A stretch of 64,000 nucleotides of DNA from Luteimicrobium xylanilyticum (GTDB taxonomy: Bacteria; Actinomycetota; Actinomycetes; Actinomycetales; Cellulomonadaceae), in contig NZ_CP045529.1 of NCBI RefSeq assembly GCF_009429125.1, positions 2,790,001 to 2,854,000 on the forward strand. Reading direction: 5' to 3'. A model generated the notes under the pieces. It did not search any database. It was given only the letters and a program-made list of their open reading frames with translations, and had not been told where the DNA came from. A program made the translations under genes and the position numbers. Each line of letters starts with the position of its first letter. The stretch's first letter is position 1. Positions 9,734 through 23,351 of the stretch are shown piece after piece.

Positions 9734-10018
9734 TCAGTGCGCCTCGGCTACCGAACCGGTGCGCAGGGTCGCGCCGTCGACGACCGCCGTGAGGCGGTTG
9801 GAGTCGACCGAGATGAAGCCACCCTCGATGTCGGCCTCGACCGAGCCGCCCTCGGCGAGGCGGACCCGGATCGTGCCCGGCTTGAGCACCGACAGGAGCG
9901 GCGTGTGCCCTGCGAGCACGCCGATCTCGCCGTCGGCCGCGGGCGCCACCACGAGCCGGGCCTTGCCGGCCCAGATCGTGCGGTCCGTGGTCACGAGGTC
10001 CACGTCAAGCTCTGCCAC
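9734..10018 (-). CDS. atpC: F1Fo ATP synthase epsilon subunit
   Basis: Epsilon subunit of the central stalk of the ATP synthase. The 94 residues form the N-terminal beta-sandwich (DRTIWAGKA, GEIGVLAGHTPLLS, GGFISV). The C-terminal helical hairpin that brakes ATP hydrolysis in other bacteria is essentially missing. Short epsilon subunits are known in actinobacteria, so this is probably genuine and not a truncation. It is the last structural gene of the atp operon. GTG start. Confidence 0.93.
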   Translation of the reverse strand: MAELDVDLVTTDRTIWAGKARLVVAPAADGEIGVLAGHTPLLSVLKPGTIRVRLAEGGSVEADIEGGFISVDSNRLTAVVDGATLRTGSVAEAH

Positions 10019-10051
10019 TGCTGCTCCTTGGTCGATGCGGTCCGGACGGCG

Positions 10052-12443
<2,392 letters not shown>

Positions 12444-12446
12444 GGG

Positions 12447-14075
12447 TCACGCCCTCTTCTGGCGGACGATCTGCTCCTGCTCGACCTCGGGCACCTCGTC
12501 CTCGGCGGCGTCGCCGACGAGCGGCGTGCCGTCACCCTTGAGGAACGTCTCGCGGAACGCGTCGACGCCCGCCGCGAGAGACTCCTCGGTGTCCGACTCG
12601 AGCTTGCCCGTCCCACCGATGATGCTCAGCACCTCGGTGTGGCGGCGCAGGTAGTCCAGCAGCTCGGACTCGAAGCGACGCACGTCCTCGAGCGGGACGT
12701 CGTCGAGCTTGCCCTTGGTGCCGGCCCAGATCGACGCGACCTGGTCCTCGACCGGGTACGGCGAGTACTGGCCCTGCTTGAGCAGCTCGGTGAGGCGGGC
12801 GCCCCGGGTGAGCTGCGCGCGCGACGCCGCGTCGAGGTCGGACGCGAACATCGCGAACGCCTCGAGCGAGCGGTACTGCGCCAGGTCCAGCTTCAGCGTG
12901 CCGGAGACCTTCTTCATGGCCTTGACCTGCGCCGAGCCACCGACACGGGACACCGAGATGCCGACGTCGACCGCGGGACGCTGGTCCGCGTTGAAGAGGT
13001 CCGACTGGAGGAAGATCTGGCCGTCGGTGATCGAGATGACGTTCGTCGGGATGTACGCCGACACGTCGTTCGCCTTGGTCTCGATGACCGGCAGGCCCGT
13101 CATCGAGCCGGCGCCCAGCGCGTCCGAGAGCTTCGCGCAACGCTCGAGCAGGCGGGAGTGCAGGTAGAAGACGTCGCCCGGGTAGGCCTCACGGCCCGGC
13201 GGGCGGCGCAGCAGGAGCGACACCGCACGGTAGGCCTCGGCCTGCTTCGACAGGTCGTCGAACACGATGAGGACGTGCTTGCCGCCGTACATCCAGTGCT
13301 GGCCGATGGCCGAGCCGGTGTAGGGCGCCAGGTACTTGAAGCCCGCCGGGTCGGACGCGGGAGCCGCGACGATCGTCGTGTACTCGAGCGCGCCGGCCTC
13401 CTCGAGGGCGCCACGCACCGACGCGATGGTCGAGCCCTTCTGGCCGATCGCGACGTAGATGCAGCGGACCTGCTTCTCGGGGTCGCCCGAGTCCCAGTTC
13501 GCCTTCTGGTTGATGATCGTGTCGATCGCGATGGCCGTCTTGCCGGTCTGGCGGTCGCCAATGATCAGCTGGCGCTGGCCGCGCCCGATCGGGATCATCG
13601 CGTCGATCGCCTTGAGGCCCGTCTGGAGCGGCTCGTGGACGCTCTTGCGGTCCATGACGCCGGGGGCCTGCAGCTCGAGCGCACGGCGCCCCTCGGTGGC
13701 GATCTCGCCGAGGCCGTCGATCGGCTGGCCGAGCGGGTCGACCACGCGACCGAGGTAGCCGTCGCCGACGGCGACCGAGAGCACCTCGCCGGTCCGGCGG
13801 ACCTCCTGGCCCTCCTCGATACCGGTGAACTCACCGAGGACGACCACACCGATCTCACGCACGTCGAGGTTCAGCGCGAGACCAAGGGTCCCGTCCTCGA
13901 AGCGCAGGAGCTCGTTCGCCATGGCGCCGGGCAGGCCTTCGACCTGCGCGATGCCGTCCGCGGCGAGGGTCACACGGCCGACCTCTTCAGCGACCGCGTT
14001 GTCGGGCTCGTAGGACTTCACGAAGCTGTCCAGCGCGGCCCGGATCTCGTCGGGCCGGATCGTCAGCTCAGCCAT
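12447..14075 (-). CDS. atpA: F1Fo ATP synthase alpha subunit
   Basis: Non-catalytic nucleotide-binding subunit of F1 (542 residues). The P-loop reads [13 protein letters not shown], with the alpha-specific [21 protein letters not shown] segment and the Arg finger region in the [10 protein letters not shown] stretch. An acidic C-terminal tail extends the protein past the usual 500-510 residues. ATG 14075 is preceded by AGGAGAAGAA. Confidence 0.98.
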   Translation of the reverse strand: MAELTIRPDEIRAALDSFVKSYEPDNAVAEEVGRVTLAADGIAQVEGLPGAMANELLRFEDGTLGLALNLDVREIGVVVLGEFTGIEEGQEVRRTGEVLSVAVGDGYLGRVVDPLGQPIDGLGEIATEGRRALELQAPGVMDRKSVHEPLQTGLKAIDAMIPIGRGQRQLIIGDRQTGKTAIAIDTIINQKANWDSGDPEKQVRCIYVAIGQKGSTIASVRGALEEAGALEYTTIVAAPASDPAGFKYLAPYTGSAIGQHWMYGGKHVLIVFDDLSKQAEAYRAVSLLLRRPPGREAYPGDVFYLHSRLLERCAKLSDALGAGSMTGLPVIETKANDVSAYIPTNVISITDGQIFLQSDLFNADQRPAVDVGISVSRVGGSAQVKAMKKVSGTLKLDLAQYRSLEAFAMFASDLDAASRAQLTRGARLTELLKQGQYSPYPVEDQVASIWAGTKGKLDDVPLEDVRRFESELLDYLRRHTEVLSIIGGTGKLESDTEESLAAGVDAFRETFLKGDGTPLVGDAAEDEVPEVEQEQIVRQKRA

Positions 14076-14154
14076 GGGTTCTTCTCCTGTCGTGACCGCA
14101 CGGGCTGCGCGGCCTGAGTTCTGTCGGGGTGCCGTGAGGCGGTGGGCACCCGGG

Positions 14155-15856
<1,702 letters not shown>

Positions 15857-15930
15857 TCAGCGCGCCAGGCGGCGCGTCGAGTGGTGCGCGACGGCCCGTC
15901 CGTCGGCCCGTCGTTGTGTCTGGCGAGCCG

Positions 15931-16734
15931 TCAGTGCTCGGACTCGATCGACATGTTGATGTACACGGCGGCGAGGATCGCGAAGACGTACGCCTGCAGG
16001 CAGGCGACGAAGATCTCGAGGAGGAACGCCGCGAACCCTCCGGCGAAGGTGATGATCCCGAAGCCCTTGAGCGCAGGCGTCGCGGAGAACAGCAGGTACT
16101 GCGTCGCCGCGAAGCAGAGCGCGAGGAGAAGGTGCCCGGAGATCATGTTCGCCAGGAGTCGGATGACCAGCGTCGCGGGGCGGATCACGAAGACCTGGAG
16201 GAACTCGAGCGGCGTCAGCAGGATGTAGATGGGCCAGGGGGTGCCGGCCGGGAACAGGTTGTTCTTGAGGAACCCGCCCACGCCGAACTTCTTCACGCCC
16301 GCGCCGAGGTACATCCCGTAGACCCAGAGGGCGAAGACCAGCGGCAGGCCGACAACACCTGTGCCCGCGATGTTGAGGAACGGCACCACGCCGGTGAGGT
16401 TGAAGAAGAGGATCCCGCAGAAGATCGTCGTGATCACCGGGACGTACTTCTTGCCCTCCTTCTCGCCGAGGATCTCGTAGACGATCTGGCGGCGGGCGAA
16501 GTCGAGGACGAACTCGACGCTCGCCTGGAAGCGGCCCGGGACGAGCTTGGCGCGCTTGGCGGCGAGCACGAAGATCAGAAGGAGCGCGACGACTGCGACG
16601 AACCGGACCAGCATGATCCGGTTGATCTCGAACGGGGTGCCCTCGAAGAGGAAGCCGTTCGGGAAGAAGTCGTCCAGGCTCGGGGCATGGAAGCCGTCCG
16701 CGGCGAGGGTAGGCGTCGTCGCAAGGAAGGACAA
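15931..16734 (-). CDS. atpB: F1Fo ATP synthase a subunit
   Basis: Membrane subunit that forms the proton half-channels (267 residues, several hydrophobic helices). The essential Arg lies in the conserved helix ATLVIRLLANMISGHLLLAL. The start is a TTG at 16734 with GGGAG 6-7 bases upstream. An out-of-frame ATG overlaps just before it and is not used. First gene of atpBEFHAGDC, after a 260-base spacer that separates it from atpI and contains a candidate promoter. Confidence 0.95.
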   Translation of the reverse strand: MSFLATTPTLAADGFHAPSLDDFFPNGFLFEGTPFEINRIMLVRFVAVVALLLIFVLAAKRAKLVPGRFQASVEFVLDFARRQIVYEILGEKEGKKYVPVITTIFCGILFFNLTGVVPFLNIAGTGVVGLPLVFALWVYGMYLGAGVKKFGVGGFLKNNLFPAGTPWPIYILLTPLEFLQVFVIRPATLVIRLLANMISGHLLLALCFAATQYLLFSATPALKGFGIITFAGGFAAFLLEIFVACLQAYVFAILAAVYINMSIESEH

Positions 16735-16867
16735 AACATGCTCCCGGTTGGTCGTGCGGTCCGAACGCGACTGCGGCCGACCCCGGTACTCGACACCTCA
16801 GAGGGAGGGATCAGGCGCTCACGGGATGGCACGACGTCGGACCTAGGCCGTCATGGATTCGGGCATC

Positions 16868-16895
16868 ATCCTAACCCATGCTGTGCCTCGGTCAT
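16868..16895 (-). promoter_or_regulatory. Candidate promoter for the atpB-led operon
   Basis: On the minus strand ATGACC and TAGGAT are separated by 16 bases, resembling TTGACA and TATAAT. The start point would lie about 125 bases before the atpB TTG codon. It sits in the only large gap of the atp region. Confidence 0.4.
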
Positions 16896-16949
16896 GACGG
16901 GAACCTCACCAATTCCGGCCGTGCGCCGGGGCGTGTGAGCCACCCCACA

Positions 16950-16968
16950 GGGCCCTGCCGCAGGACCC
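16950..16968 (-). terminator. Weak hairpin after atpI
   Basis: An 8-bp stem (GGGTCCTG / CAGGGCCC on the minus strand, one G-T pair) with a 3-base loop lies 27 bases past the atpI stop codon. It has no T-run. It may partly separate the upstream operon from atpB. Confidence 0.4.
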
Positions 16969-16994
16969 GTCGATTCCTTTGCTGGAAGGCAAAC

Positions 16995-17453
16995 TCACTG
17001 CGGCTCGACGTACGGGATCCGGGCTCGCTGGTAGTTGATCGTGTCGAGCGCGACCGAGCCGAGCACGCCCACGAGGACGACCGCGAGGAACACCGGCTTC
17101 GAGTAGAAGTCCTGGCCCTGCAGCGCGACCAGCGCGACCACCAGGACGACCATCTTCGCGAGCCACGAACCCGCCACGATGCCCAGCATGGCCGCCGGCG
17201 AGCTGTGCGACGACCGCCACATCGACCAGACGGTCGTCCCCGAGAAGACGAGCGCCACCGCGGCACCCAGCAGCGCCCCCCAGACGCCCCTCGTCCCGGC
17301 GAAGATCGCGCCGAGGACGACGCCGACCACCGTCACCGCGGCCAGGAACAGCAGCACGTCGCGCAGCGCCCGCCGGAACAGCGCGGTCGCGGCCTCCGAG
17401 CTCACGACCTTGCGCACGGGCTTCGCGGCGGGGGTCTCGTCGGGACGGCTCAT
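16995..17453 (-). CDS. atpI: AtpI-like membrane protein
   Basis: A 152-residue protein with four predicted membrane helices, at about residues 33-51, 56-75, 86-105 and 122-137, after a basic cytoplasmic N-terminus. Small four-helix proteins in this position are annotated as ATP synthase protein I, which assists c-ring assembly or ion supply. The identification rests on topology and position rather than on a strong motif. It overlaps the upstream transferase gene by four bases (ATGA). Confidence 0.7.
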   Translation of the reverse strand: MSRPDETPAAKPVRKVVSSEAATALFRRALRDVLLFLAAVTVVGVVLGAIFAGTRGVWGALLGAAVALVFSGTTVWSMWRSSHSSPAAMLGIVAGSWLAKMVVLVVALVALQGQDFYSKPVFLAVVLVGVLGSVALDTINYQRARIPYVEPQ

Positions 17454-18577
17454 CGGATGCCTCCGGGGTTGGTGCGGCGGGCGCGGACACGGCCGCGCAG
17501 CGGGCCGAGGGTCAGGACCAGGGCGAGGACGACGGCGACCACGAGGCCGACGGCGACCTCACGAGCCGGCCACACGGCGAGCGCGGCGGCCCCGAACGCG
17601 AAGACCGCGGTCCACAGGTACATGATGACGACCGCGCGCTGGTGCGAGTGACCGAGCGCGAGCAGCCGGTGGTGCATGTGCAGCCGGTCGGGGTGGAAGG
17701 GCGACTTTCCCGCCGCGAGCCGCCGGATCACGGCCATCGTCATGTCGAGCAGCGGGAGCAGGATCACCGCGAGCGGCAGGAGGATCGGGATGAACGCCGG
17801 GAGCTGCTGCCCCACCGACACCTTCTCGGGGTCGATCTGACCGGTCACGATGATCGCCGCGGACGCGAGCACGAGCCCGAGCAGCATCGAGCCCGAGTCC
17901 CCCATGAAGATGCGCGCCGGATGCATGTTGTACGGCAGGAAGCCCAGACAGACGCCGACCAGGCCGGCGAGCACGACGGTCGCCCGGTTCGAGTAGTCGC
18001 CGGGGTTCTGGGCCTGCGTGAGCAGGTAGGTGTAGAGGAAGAACGCGGTGCCGCCGATCGCGATCATGCCGGCGGCCAGTCCGTCGAGACCGTCGACGAA
18101 GTTCACGGCGTTCATCGCGACGACGATCACGATCACCGTCGCGAAGAGGCTCAGGCGCGCCGACGCGATCGTCACGCCCCCGATGGGCACGGTGATGAGC
18201 TGGACGCCACGCCACGCCACGAAGCCCGCGGCGAGCACCTGGCCCACGAGCTTGGTCAGCCAGTCGAGGTCCCAGATGTCGTCGGCCATGCCGAGCGCGC
18301 AGACCATGCCGGCCGCGATGACGATCGCCCAGAGCTCCTGCCCCCCGGGCCCCGCGAAGGTCGAGCGCAGGAAGGGGGTCCCCGACGCGAAGGTGACGGC
18401 GACGGCGAGGCCGCACCACATGGCGAGACCGCCGAGGCGCGGCGTCGGGATGGTGTGGACGTCGCGGTCGCGCACGGCTGTGATGGCGTTCGTGCGCAGC
18501 GCGACCCAGTGGGCGAGAGGAACCGTCAGGAGCGTGACCGCGAGGGCGACGAGCAGGACGAGCAGGTAGACCCTCAC
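17450..18577 (-). CDS. MraY/WecA-family undecaprenyl-phosphate sugar-1-phosphate transferase
   Basis: Polytopic membrane enzyme (375 residues, about ten helices) that moves a sugar-1-phosphate, most likely GlcNAc-1-phosphate, from a UDP-sugar onto a polyprenyl phosphate to start a cell-wall glycan. The family signatures are intact: the Asp pair DVHTIPTPRLGG near the start, the AMNAVNFVDGLDGLAAG loop, and the DSGSM and HxH-rich HPDRLHMHHRLLALGHSHQ loop. The position next to atpI matches mycobacterial wecA/rfe, which starts the arabinogalactan linker there. In this organism the glycan product is not known. ATGA-type overlaps on both sides. Confidence 0.88.
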   Translation of the reverse strand: MRVYLLVLLVALAVTLLTVPLAHWVALRTNAITAVRDRDVHTIPTPRLGGLAMWCGLAVAVTFASGTPFLRSTFAGPGGQELWAIVIAAGMVCALGMADDIWDLDWLTKLVGQVLAAGFVAWRGVQLITVPIGGVTIASARLSLFATVIVIVVAMNAVNFVDGLDGLAAGMIAIGGTAFFLYTYLLTQAQNPGDYSNRATVVLAGLVGVCLGFLPYNMHPARIFMGDSGSMLLGLVLASAAIIVTGQIDPEKVSVGQQLPAFIPILLPLAVILLPLLDMTMAVIRRLAAGKSPFHPDRLHMHHRLLALGHSHQRAVVIMYLWTAVFAFGAAALAVWPAREVAVGLVVAVVLALVLTLGPLRGRVRARRTNPGGIR

Positions 18578-19284
18578 GCGCCCGGGGCCCCCACCCCGCC
18601 CGCGTCGGACGCGCCCTCGCCGTCCGGGACCTCGCCCAGACCGAGCACGCCCGGCACGACGGCGCGCAGGGCCTCGAGCGACAGCGCGCCCTGGCGCACG
18701 ACGCGCGGACGGGGCCCGGTCGCGTCGACGATGGTCGACGCGACGCCACCGGGAGCACGCCCGCCGTCGAGGTAGAGACCGACCGAGTCCCCGAGCTGCT
18801 CGCGGGCGTCCTGCGCCGTCATCGCGGCCGGGTTGCCGGTGAGGTTCGCGCTCGAGACCGCGAGCGGGCCGGTGCGACGCAGCAGCGCGAGCGCCGCCGG
18901 GTGGTCGGGCATGCGCAGCGCGACGGTGCCGTGCGTCTCACCCAGGTCCCACATGAGCGACGGCTGGGCCGCGAGGATGATCGTGAAGCCGCCGGGCCAG
19001 AACGCGCCGACCAGGGCGCGTGCGTCGTCCGACACGTCGGACGCGAGCCCGTCGAGGGTGCGGACGTCGGGCACGAGGACCGGGGGCGGCATCTGCCGGC
19101 CGCGGCCCTTCGCGGCGAGCAGCGCCGCCACGGCCTCCGGGCTGAACGCGTCCGCGCCGATCCCGTACACGGTGTCCGTCGGCAGGACGATGAGACCGCC
19201 CCGCCCGACGACGTTGACCGCCTCGTCGATCCCGGGGCCCCGTGAGGCCTCGTCGCTGACGTCCATGAGGGTGCTCGAGGTCAC
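18574..19284 (-). CDS. L-threonylcarbamoyladenylate synthase (Sua5/YrdC family)
   Basis: Makes threonylcarbamoyl-AMP from Thr, bicarbonate and ATP, the first step of t6A37 modification in tRNAs that read ANN codons. The 236-residue protein has the YrdC core: GLIVLPTDTVYGIG at about 31-44, the KGRGRQMPP loop where KxR binds nucleotide, and the LAVSSANLTG segment. A Gly/Asp-rich C-terminal tail replaces the full Sua5 domain. GTG start five bases after the prmC stop codon. Confidence 0.9.
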   Translation of the reverse strand: MTSSTLMDVSDEASRGPGIDEAVNVVGRGGLIVLPTDTVYGIGADAFSPEAVAALLAAKGRGRQMPPPVLVPDVRTLDGLASDVSDDARALVGAFWPGGFTIILAAQPSLMWDLGETHGTVALRMPDHPAALALLRRTGPLAVSSANLTGNPAAMTAQDAREQLGDSVGLYLDGGRAPGGVASTIVDATGPRPRVVRQGALSLEALRAVVPGVLGLGEVPDGEGASDAGGVGAPGA

Positions 19285-19289
19285 GGTGC

Positions 19290-20330
19290 TCAGTCTCCCA
19301 CGCCGTCGGTGGTGGCCGTGCGCGGGTTCGTCTGATTCGTCCCGGTCGTACGCCGCGCCACGACGGCCCTCGCACGACCCGTGAGGTCGTCGACCGTCCG
19401 TACGTCGCCGAAGGCACCCGTGCCCGTGAGCGCCCCACGCACCGCGGCGGCCTGCACCTCGGCGTGCTCCATGACGAACAGGCCGCCCGGCACGAGCAGG
19501 CGGCTCGCAGCCCGCACGACGGCGCGCGGTACCTCGAGCCCGTCCGCCCCGCCCCCGTAGAGAGCCAGGTCCGGGTCGTGGTCGCGGACCTCCGGGTCGC
19601 GAGGGACCGCGTCAGGCGGGATGTACGGCGGGTTCGCCACGACGACGTCGACCGTGCCGTCGAGCTCCGCGAGGAGCGCGTCGTCGCGCACGTCGCCGAC
19701 GAGCGTGCGTTGCGTCCCCGAGCCCACGGCCGCCGCGTTCGCCGCCGTCGCCCGGACGGCAGCCTCCGACGCGTCGACCGCGACGACCCGCGCGCCCGGC
19801 ACCTCGACGTCCACGCTGATCCCGATCACACCGGACCCGCAGCACAGGTCCACGACGAGGGGTCCCGGCGCGTCCGTACCGCCGCGTCCCGCGAGGAGAC
19901 GCGCAGCCTCGTCGACCGCGAGCTGCGCCACGACCTCCGTCTCCGGTCGCGGGACGAACACGTCGTCCAGCACGCGCACCGTGACGTGCCGGAACACCGC
20001 CGATCCCACGATCCGCTGCAGCGGCTCGCGCGCCCGACGGCGCTCCACCACGTCGGCGAGCTCCGTCAGGAAGGCGGGCGCCGCCGCGTCGTCGACGACG
20101 GGTCCCGTCGCGGGCAGCCGCACCCACTCGAGGCGCGGCAGACCCAGGGACCAGGCGACGAGCGCCTCGGCGTCGACGCGCGGCGACGGGACCCCGGCGT
20201 CCTCGAGCAGGTCCGCCACGCGCGCGACCAGCCCGCGCAGCCCGCGCGCCGAGAGGTCGACCGCGGCCGGACCGGCGACCACGGCTGCGCCGTCGGGCAC
20301 GGGCACGGCGACGCCGCCGGTGTCAGGCAC
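19290..20330 (-). CDS. prmC: Release factor glutamine N5-methyltransferase
   Basis: Methylates the Gln of the GGQ motif in release factors RF1 and RF2. The signature NPPYIP ([15 protein letters not shown]) is present, with SAM motif [15 protein letters not shown] and the N-terminal PrmC helix domain [10 protein letters not shown] through PLQRIVGS. The start was placed at GTG 20330, which overlaps the end of prfA by eight bases and has GGAG 6 bases upstream. This gives 346 residues, slightly long for the family because of a Val/Pro/Ala-rich N-terminus. Confidence 0.9.
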   Translation of the reverse strand: MPDTGGVAVPVPDGAAVVAGPAAVDLSARGLRGLVARVADLLEDAGVPSPRVDAEALVAWSLGLPRLEWVRLPATGPVVDDAAAPAFLTELADVVERRRAREPLQRIVGSAVFRHVTVRVLDDVFVPRPETEVVAQLAVDEAARLLAGRGGTDAPGPLVVDLCCGSGVIGISVDVEVPGARVVAVDASEAAVRATAANAAAVGSGTQRTLVGDVRDDALLAELDGTVDVVVANPPYIPPDAVPRDPEVRDHDPDLALYGGGADGLEVPRAVVRAASRLLVPGGLFVMEHAEVQAAAVRGALTGTGAFGDVRTVDDLTGRARAVVARRTTGTNQTNPRTATTDGVGD

Positions 20331-21447
20331 GCCCGTCTCCGCCGCCCGCGGCCGCGAGGCGCGCGGCCTCGTCCGCGTCGATCGCCGACCGGACCACCGG
20401 ATCCAGGTCGCCGTCCAGCACGTGGTCGAGGTTGTACGCCTTGTACCCGGTGCGGTGGTCCGCGATCCGGTTCTCCGGGAAGTTGTACGTCCGGATCCGC
20501 TCCGAGCGGTCCACCGTGCGCACCTGCGAGCGCCTGATGTCAGCCGCCGCCGCGGCGGCCGCCTCCTGCTGCGCCGCCAGGAGCCGGGCACGCAGCACGC
20601 GCATCGCCTGCTCGCGGTTCTGCAGCTGCGACTTCTCGTTCTGCATCGACACCACGATGCCCGTCGGCAGGTGGGTGATCCGCACCGCCGAGTCCGTCGT
20701 GTTCACCGACTGGCCCCCCGGGCCGGACGACCGGAACACGTCGATCCGCAGGTCGTTGGGGTCGATCTCGACCTCGCCCGGGTCGTCGACCTCCGGGAAC
20801 ACCAGGACCCCCGCCGCCGACGTGTGGATGCGCCCCTGCGACTCGGTCACCGGCACCCGCTGGACACGGTGCACGCCGCCCTCGTACTTCAGGCTCGCCC
20901 ACACGCCGTCCGCTGGGTCCGAGGGCACGCCCTTCGACTTGACCGCGACCTGCACGTCCTTGTACCCGCCCAGGTCCGACGGCGTCGCCTCCAGGACCTC
21001 CGTCTTCCAGCCGCGCCGCTCCGCGAAGCGCAGGTACATGCGCAGCAGGTCGCCCGCGAACAGGGCCGACTCCTCGCCGCCCTCCCCCGCCTTGACCTCG
21101 AGGATCACGTCGCGGGCATCGTCCGGGTCGCGCGGCACCAGCACGCGTCGCAGCCGCTCGGACGCCGCCTCCTCGGCCTCGCGCAGGGCCGGCAGCTCCG
21201 CCGCGAGGTCGTCGGCCCCCTCGTCCCCCAGCTCGACGAGCTCCGCGGCCGCGGCCGCGTCGTCCGCGGCCGCGCGCCACGCCCGGTACGCCCCCACCAC
21301 CTGGTTCAGCTCCGCGTACCGGCGCCCCAGCCGGCGCGCCCGCGACGCGTCCGCGTGCACCGACGGGTCCGCGAGCCCGCGCTCGATCTCCGCGTGCTCC
21401 ACCAGCAGCGGCTCCACGGCCTCGAACGGGCCGGTCGCGTCAGTCAC
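20323..21447 (-). CDS. prfA: Peptide chain release factor 1
   Basis: Ends translation at UAA and UAG. The 374-residue protein carries the catalytic loop [16 protein letters not shown] with GGQ, and the stop-codon recognition region near [19 protein letters not shown]. The start at GTG 21447 has GAGGAG 7 bases upstream; the longer frame to 21510 lacks support. It is cotranscribed with its modifying enzyme PrmC. Confidence 0.95.
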   Translation of the reverse strand: MTDATGPFEAVEPLLVEHAEIERGLADPSVHADASRARRLGRRYAELNQVVGAYRAWRAAADDAAAAAELVELGDEGADDLAAELPALREAEEAASERLRRVLVPRDPDDARDVILEVKAGEGGEESALFAGDLLRMYLRFAERRGWKTEVLEATPSDLGGYKDVQVAVKSKGVPSDPADGVWASLKYEGGVHRVQRVPVTESQGRIHTSAAGVLVFPEVDDPGEVEIDPNDLRIDVFRSSGPGGQSVNTTDSAVRITHLPTGIVVSMQNEKSQLQNREQAMRVLRARLLAAQQEAAAAAAADIRRSQVRTVDRSERIRTYNFPENRIADHRTGYKAYNLDHVLDGDLDPVVRSAIDADEAARLAAAGGGDGRA

Positions 21448-21511
21448 AGGGGAGCTCCTCGCTCGAGAGGGTGTCGCAGGATCAGGGCGAAGCAGATCCA
21501 GGCAAAGCAAC

Positions 21512-21576
21512 AGCGCCGGTGGTGCGGCCGTCCGACTGTCCCTGGAGAGATTGTCGGACGCCGCGCCACCGGCGCT
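21512..21576 (-). terminator. Long hairpin after rpmE
   Basis: Arms AGCGCCGGTGG...GTCCGA and TCGGAC...CCACCGGCGCT pair over about 20 positions with small bulges. It begins 10 bases past the rpmE stop codon. It could end rpmE or act as a leaky terminator that sets the rpmE to prfA ratio. Confidence 0.7.
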
Positions 21577-21585
21577 GCGAAGTCG

Positions 21586-21804
21586 CTACTTGCCGGCGTC
21601 GCGCTTGCCGTAGCGAGCCTGGAACCGGGCCACGCGGCCACCGGTGTCGAGGATCTTCTGCTTGCCCGTGTAGAACGGGTGGCAGGCGCTGCAGACGTCG
21701 GCGTGGATCTCGCCGGACTCCGACGTGCTGCGGGTGGTGAACGTGTTGCCGCAGGTGCAGGTCACCTGGGTCACGACGTACTCGGGGTGGATGTCAGCCT
21801 TCAC
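21586..21804 (-). CDS. rpmE: 50S ribosomal protein bL31 (zinc-binding form)
   Basis: A 72-residue ribosomal protein bL31. The four zinc ligands are present as CTC (residues 16 and 18) and CSAC (38 and 41), so this is the zinc-containing form. The GTG start at 21804 has AAGGAG 6 bases upstream; the longer frame to 22203 reads through the promoter. First gene of the rpmE-prfA-prmC group. Confidence 0.95.
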   Translation of the reverse strand: MKADIHPEYVVTQVTCTCGNTFTTRSTSESGEIHADVCSACHPFYTGKQKILDTGGRVARFQARYGKRDAGK

Positions 21805-21882
21805 GGTTCTCCTTGGTCGTCTTCCCCCGGGTCGGAGCGCGAGGTGTCGCGCGACCGTGAACCGGAGGCCAGCCAACGGACC

Positions 21883-21912
21883 ATTCTGCCAGATCGTCGG
21901 GGCGCTTCCCAA
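21883..21912 (-). promoter_or_regulatory. Promoter of rpmE
   Basis: On the minus strand TTGGGA (21907-21912) and CAGAAT (21883-21888) are 18 bases apart, close to TTGACA and TATAAT. The predicted start lies about 70 bases before the rpmE GTG. Confidence 0.55.
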
Positions 21913-21987
21913 ACCCGCGTCCGACGGCGGTCGCCCGCCGGCCCGGCACCCGTCCACTCGGCGGGCCGGCGTCACCTCCGGCGTTCG

Positions 21988-21993
21988 TAGGAT
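21988..21993 (+). promoter_or_regulatory. -10 hexamer for the leaderless GT4 gene
   Basis: TAGGAT lies 7 bases before ATG 22001. This helps choose that ATG over the one at 21992, which overlaps the hexamer. Confidence 0.5.
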
Positions 21994-22000
21994 GGAGCCG

Positions 22001-23263
22001 ATGAGCACCACGCCCCGCACCCGCGCCCACGACGACGTCCCCACCCGCGGGGCCGGCGACGACCCCGACGCGGGTCGCACGGACGGCGAGGGCGCCCCGC
22101 CGCTGACCGTCGGGCTGCTGATCGACGACTCGCTCGACCGGCCCGACGGCGTCCAGCAGTACGTGCTGACGCTCGGCGCGTGGCTCGCCGCACGGGGGCA
22201 CACGGTGCACTACCTGACGGCGTCGAGCGAGCGCACCGATCTCGAGAACCTGCACGTCGTGGGAAAGACCGTGAACGTGCGGTTCAACGGCAACCGGCTC
22301 GGCACGCCGCGGCCCGTGCCGAGGAGCGAGGCGCGCGAGCTCGTGGAACGGCTCGACCTCGACGTGCTGCACGTCCAGATGCCGTACAGCCCCTTCCTCG
22401 CCGGGCGCGTGATCGATGCGGCGACCCGGGGCGACGGTCGGACCGCCGTCGTCGGGACGTTCCACATCTACCCGCAGTCCCGGCTGGTCTCCGCGGGAAC
22501 ACGGCTGCTCGGCGCGCTCGAGCGCAAGCGACTCGCCCGGTTCGACGCCGTGCTCGCGGTCTCGGAGGCCGCGCAGGAGTTCGCGCGGGACGCCTTCGGG
22601 CTCGACCCGCGCGTCGTCGGGAACCCCGTCGACACCGCGCGGTTCGTCCCCGCCCCGGACGCCCCGCTCGTCCCCCACCGACCCGACGGCGCTGTCCCGC
22701 ACGTGGCGTTCCTGGGCCGGCTCGTCGACCGCAAGGGCCCGCGCGAGCTCGTCGACGCGCTCGTGCGCCTCCGCGCCGACGTCCCCGGCCTCGCGTGGCG
22801 CGCCACGATCGCGGGCCGCGGGCCGCTGCTCGACGACCTGCGCACGGCCGCCGGACGCGGCGGGATCGCCGACCGCGTGTCCTTCCCCGGCTTCCTCGCC
22901 GAGGACGACAAGGCCGCGTTCCTCCAGGACGCCGACGTCGTCGCGCTGCCCTCGACGGGCGGCGAGAGCTTCGGGATCTCCGTCGTCGAGGCCCTCGCCG
23001 CGTCGCGCGGCGTCGTCCTCGCCGGCGACAACCCGGGCTACCGCACGGTCATGCGCGGCCTCGAGGACCAGCTCGTCGACCCGCGCGACACGGCCGTCTT
23101 CGCCGGGACTCTCGCGACCTGGTTGGCCGACCTCGACGACGACGTCACGCGCGAGGAGACCGTCGTCCGTCAGCGCGCCGCGGCCGCCCGGTTCGACGTC
23201 GACGTCGTCGGGGCCCAGGTCGAGGAGACCTACCGCGCCGCGGTCGACGCCGCCGCGCGCTGA
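22001..23263 (+). CDS. GT4-family glycosyltransferase
   Basis: A retaining GT-B glycosyltransferase of 420 residues. The N-terminal half has a Rossmann start with [24 protein letters not shown], a typical acceptor-domain opening. The C-terminal donor domain has [12 protein letters not shown] and the E-x7-E segment [11 protein letters not shown] that holds the nucleotide sugar. A disordered Asp/Arg-rich N-terminal tail of about 35 residues precedes the fold. The substrate is unknown; mannosylation of phosphatidylinositol or another lipid is a common role for actinobacterial relatives, but this is not shown here. It stands alone on the plus strand between two conserved minus-strand operons and converges on rho. 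Confidence 0.87.
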   Translation: MSTTPRTRAHDDVPTRGAGDDPDAGRTDGEGAPPLTVGLLIDDSLDRPDGVQQYVLTLGAWLAARGHTVHYLTASSERTDLENLHVVGKTVNVRFNGNRLGTPRPVPRSEARELVERLDLDVLHVQMPYSPFLAGRVIDAATRGDGRTAVVGTFHIYPQSRLVSAGTRLLGALERKRLARFDAVLAVSEAAQEFARDAFGLDPRVVGNPVDTARFVPAPDAPLVPHRPDGAVPHVAFLGRLVDRKGPRELVDALVRLRADVPGLAWRATIAGRGPLLDDLRTAAGRGGIADRVSFPGFLAEDDKAAFLQDADVVALPSTGGESFGISVVEALAASRGVVLAGDNPGYRTVMRGLEDQLVDPRDTAVFAGTLATWLADLDDDVTREETVVRQRAAAARFDVDVVGAQVEETYRAAVDAAAR

Positions 23264-23302
23264 GCCGAGGGCCTTCCACCCCGCCGCCCGCTGAGGACGA
23301 GA

Positions 23303-23334
23303 ACGGCCGCCCCGGTCAGAACCGGGGCGGCCGT
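23303..23334. terminator. Bidirectional terminator between the GT4 gene and rho
   Basis: A perfect 14-bp stem ACGGCCGCCCCGGT / ACCGGGGCGGCCGT with a 4-base loop lies between two convergent stop codons (23263 and 23352), so it can serve both genes. Confidence 0.85.
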
Positions 23335-23351
23335 CGTCGTGCGCAGGGACG

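Noticed and set aside
16737-16739. ATG just upstream of atpB as its start
   Set aside because: It is out of frame with the a-subunit; the TTG at 16734 keeps the frame and has GGGAG at a good distance.
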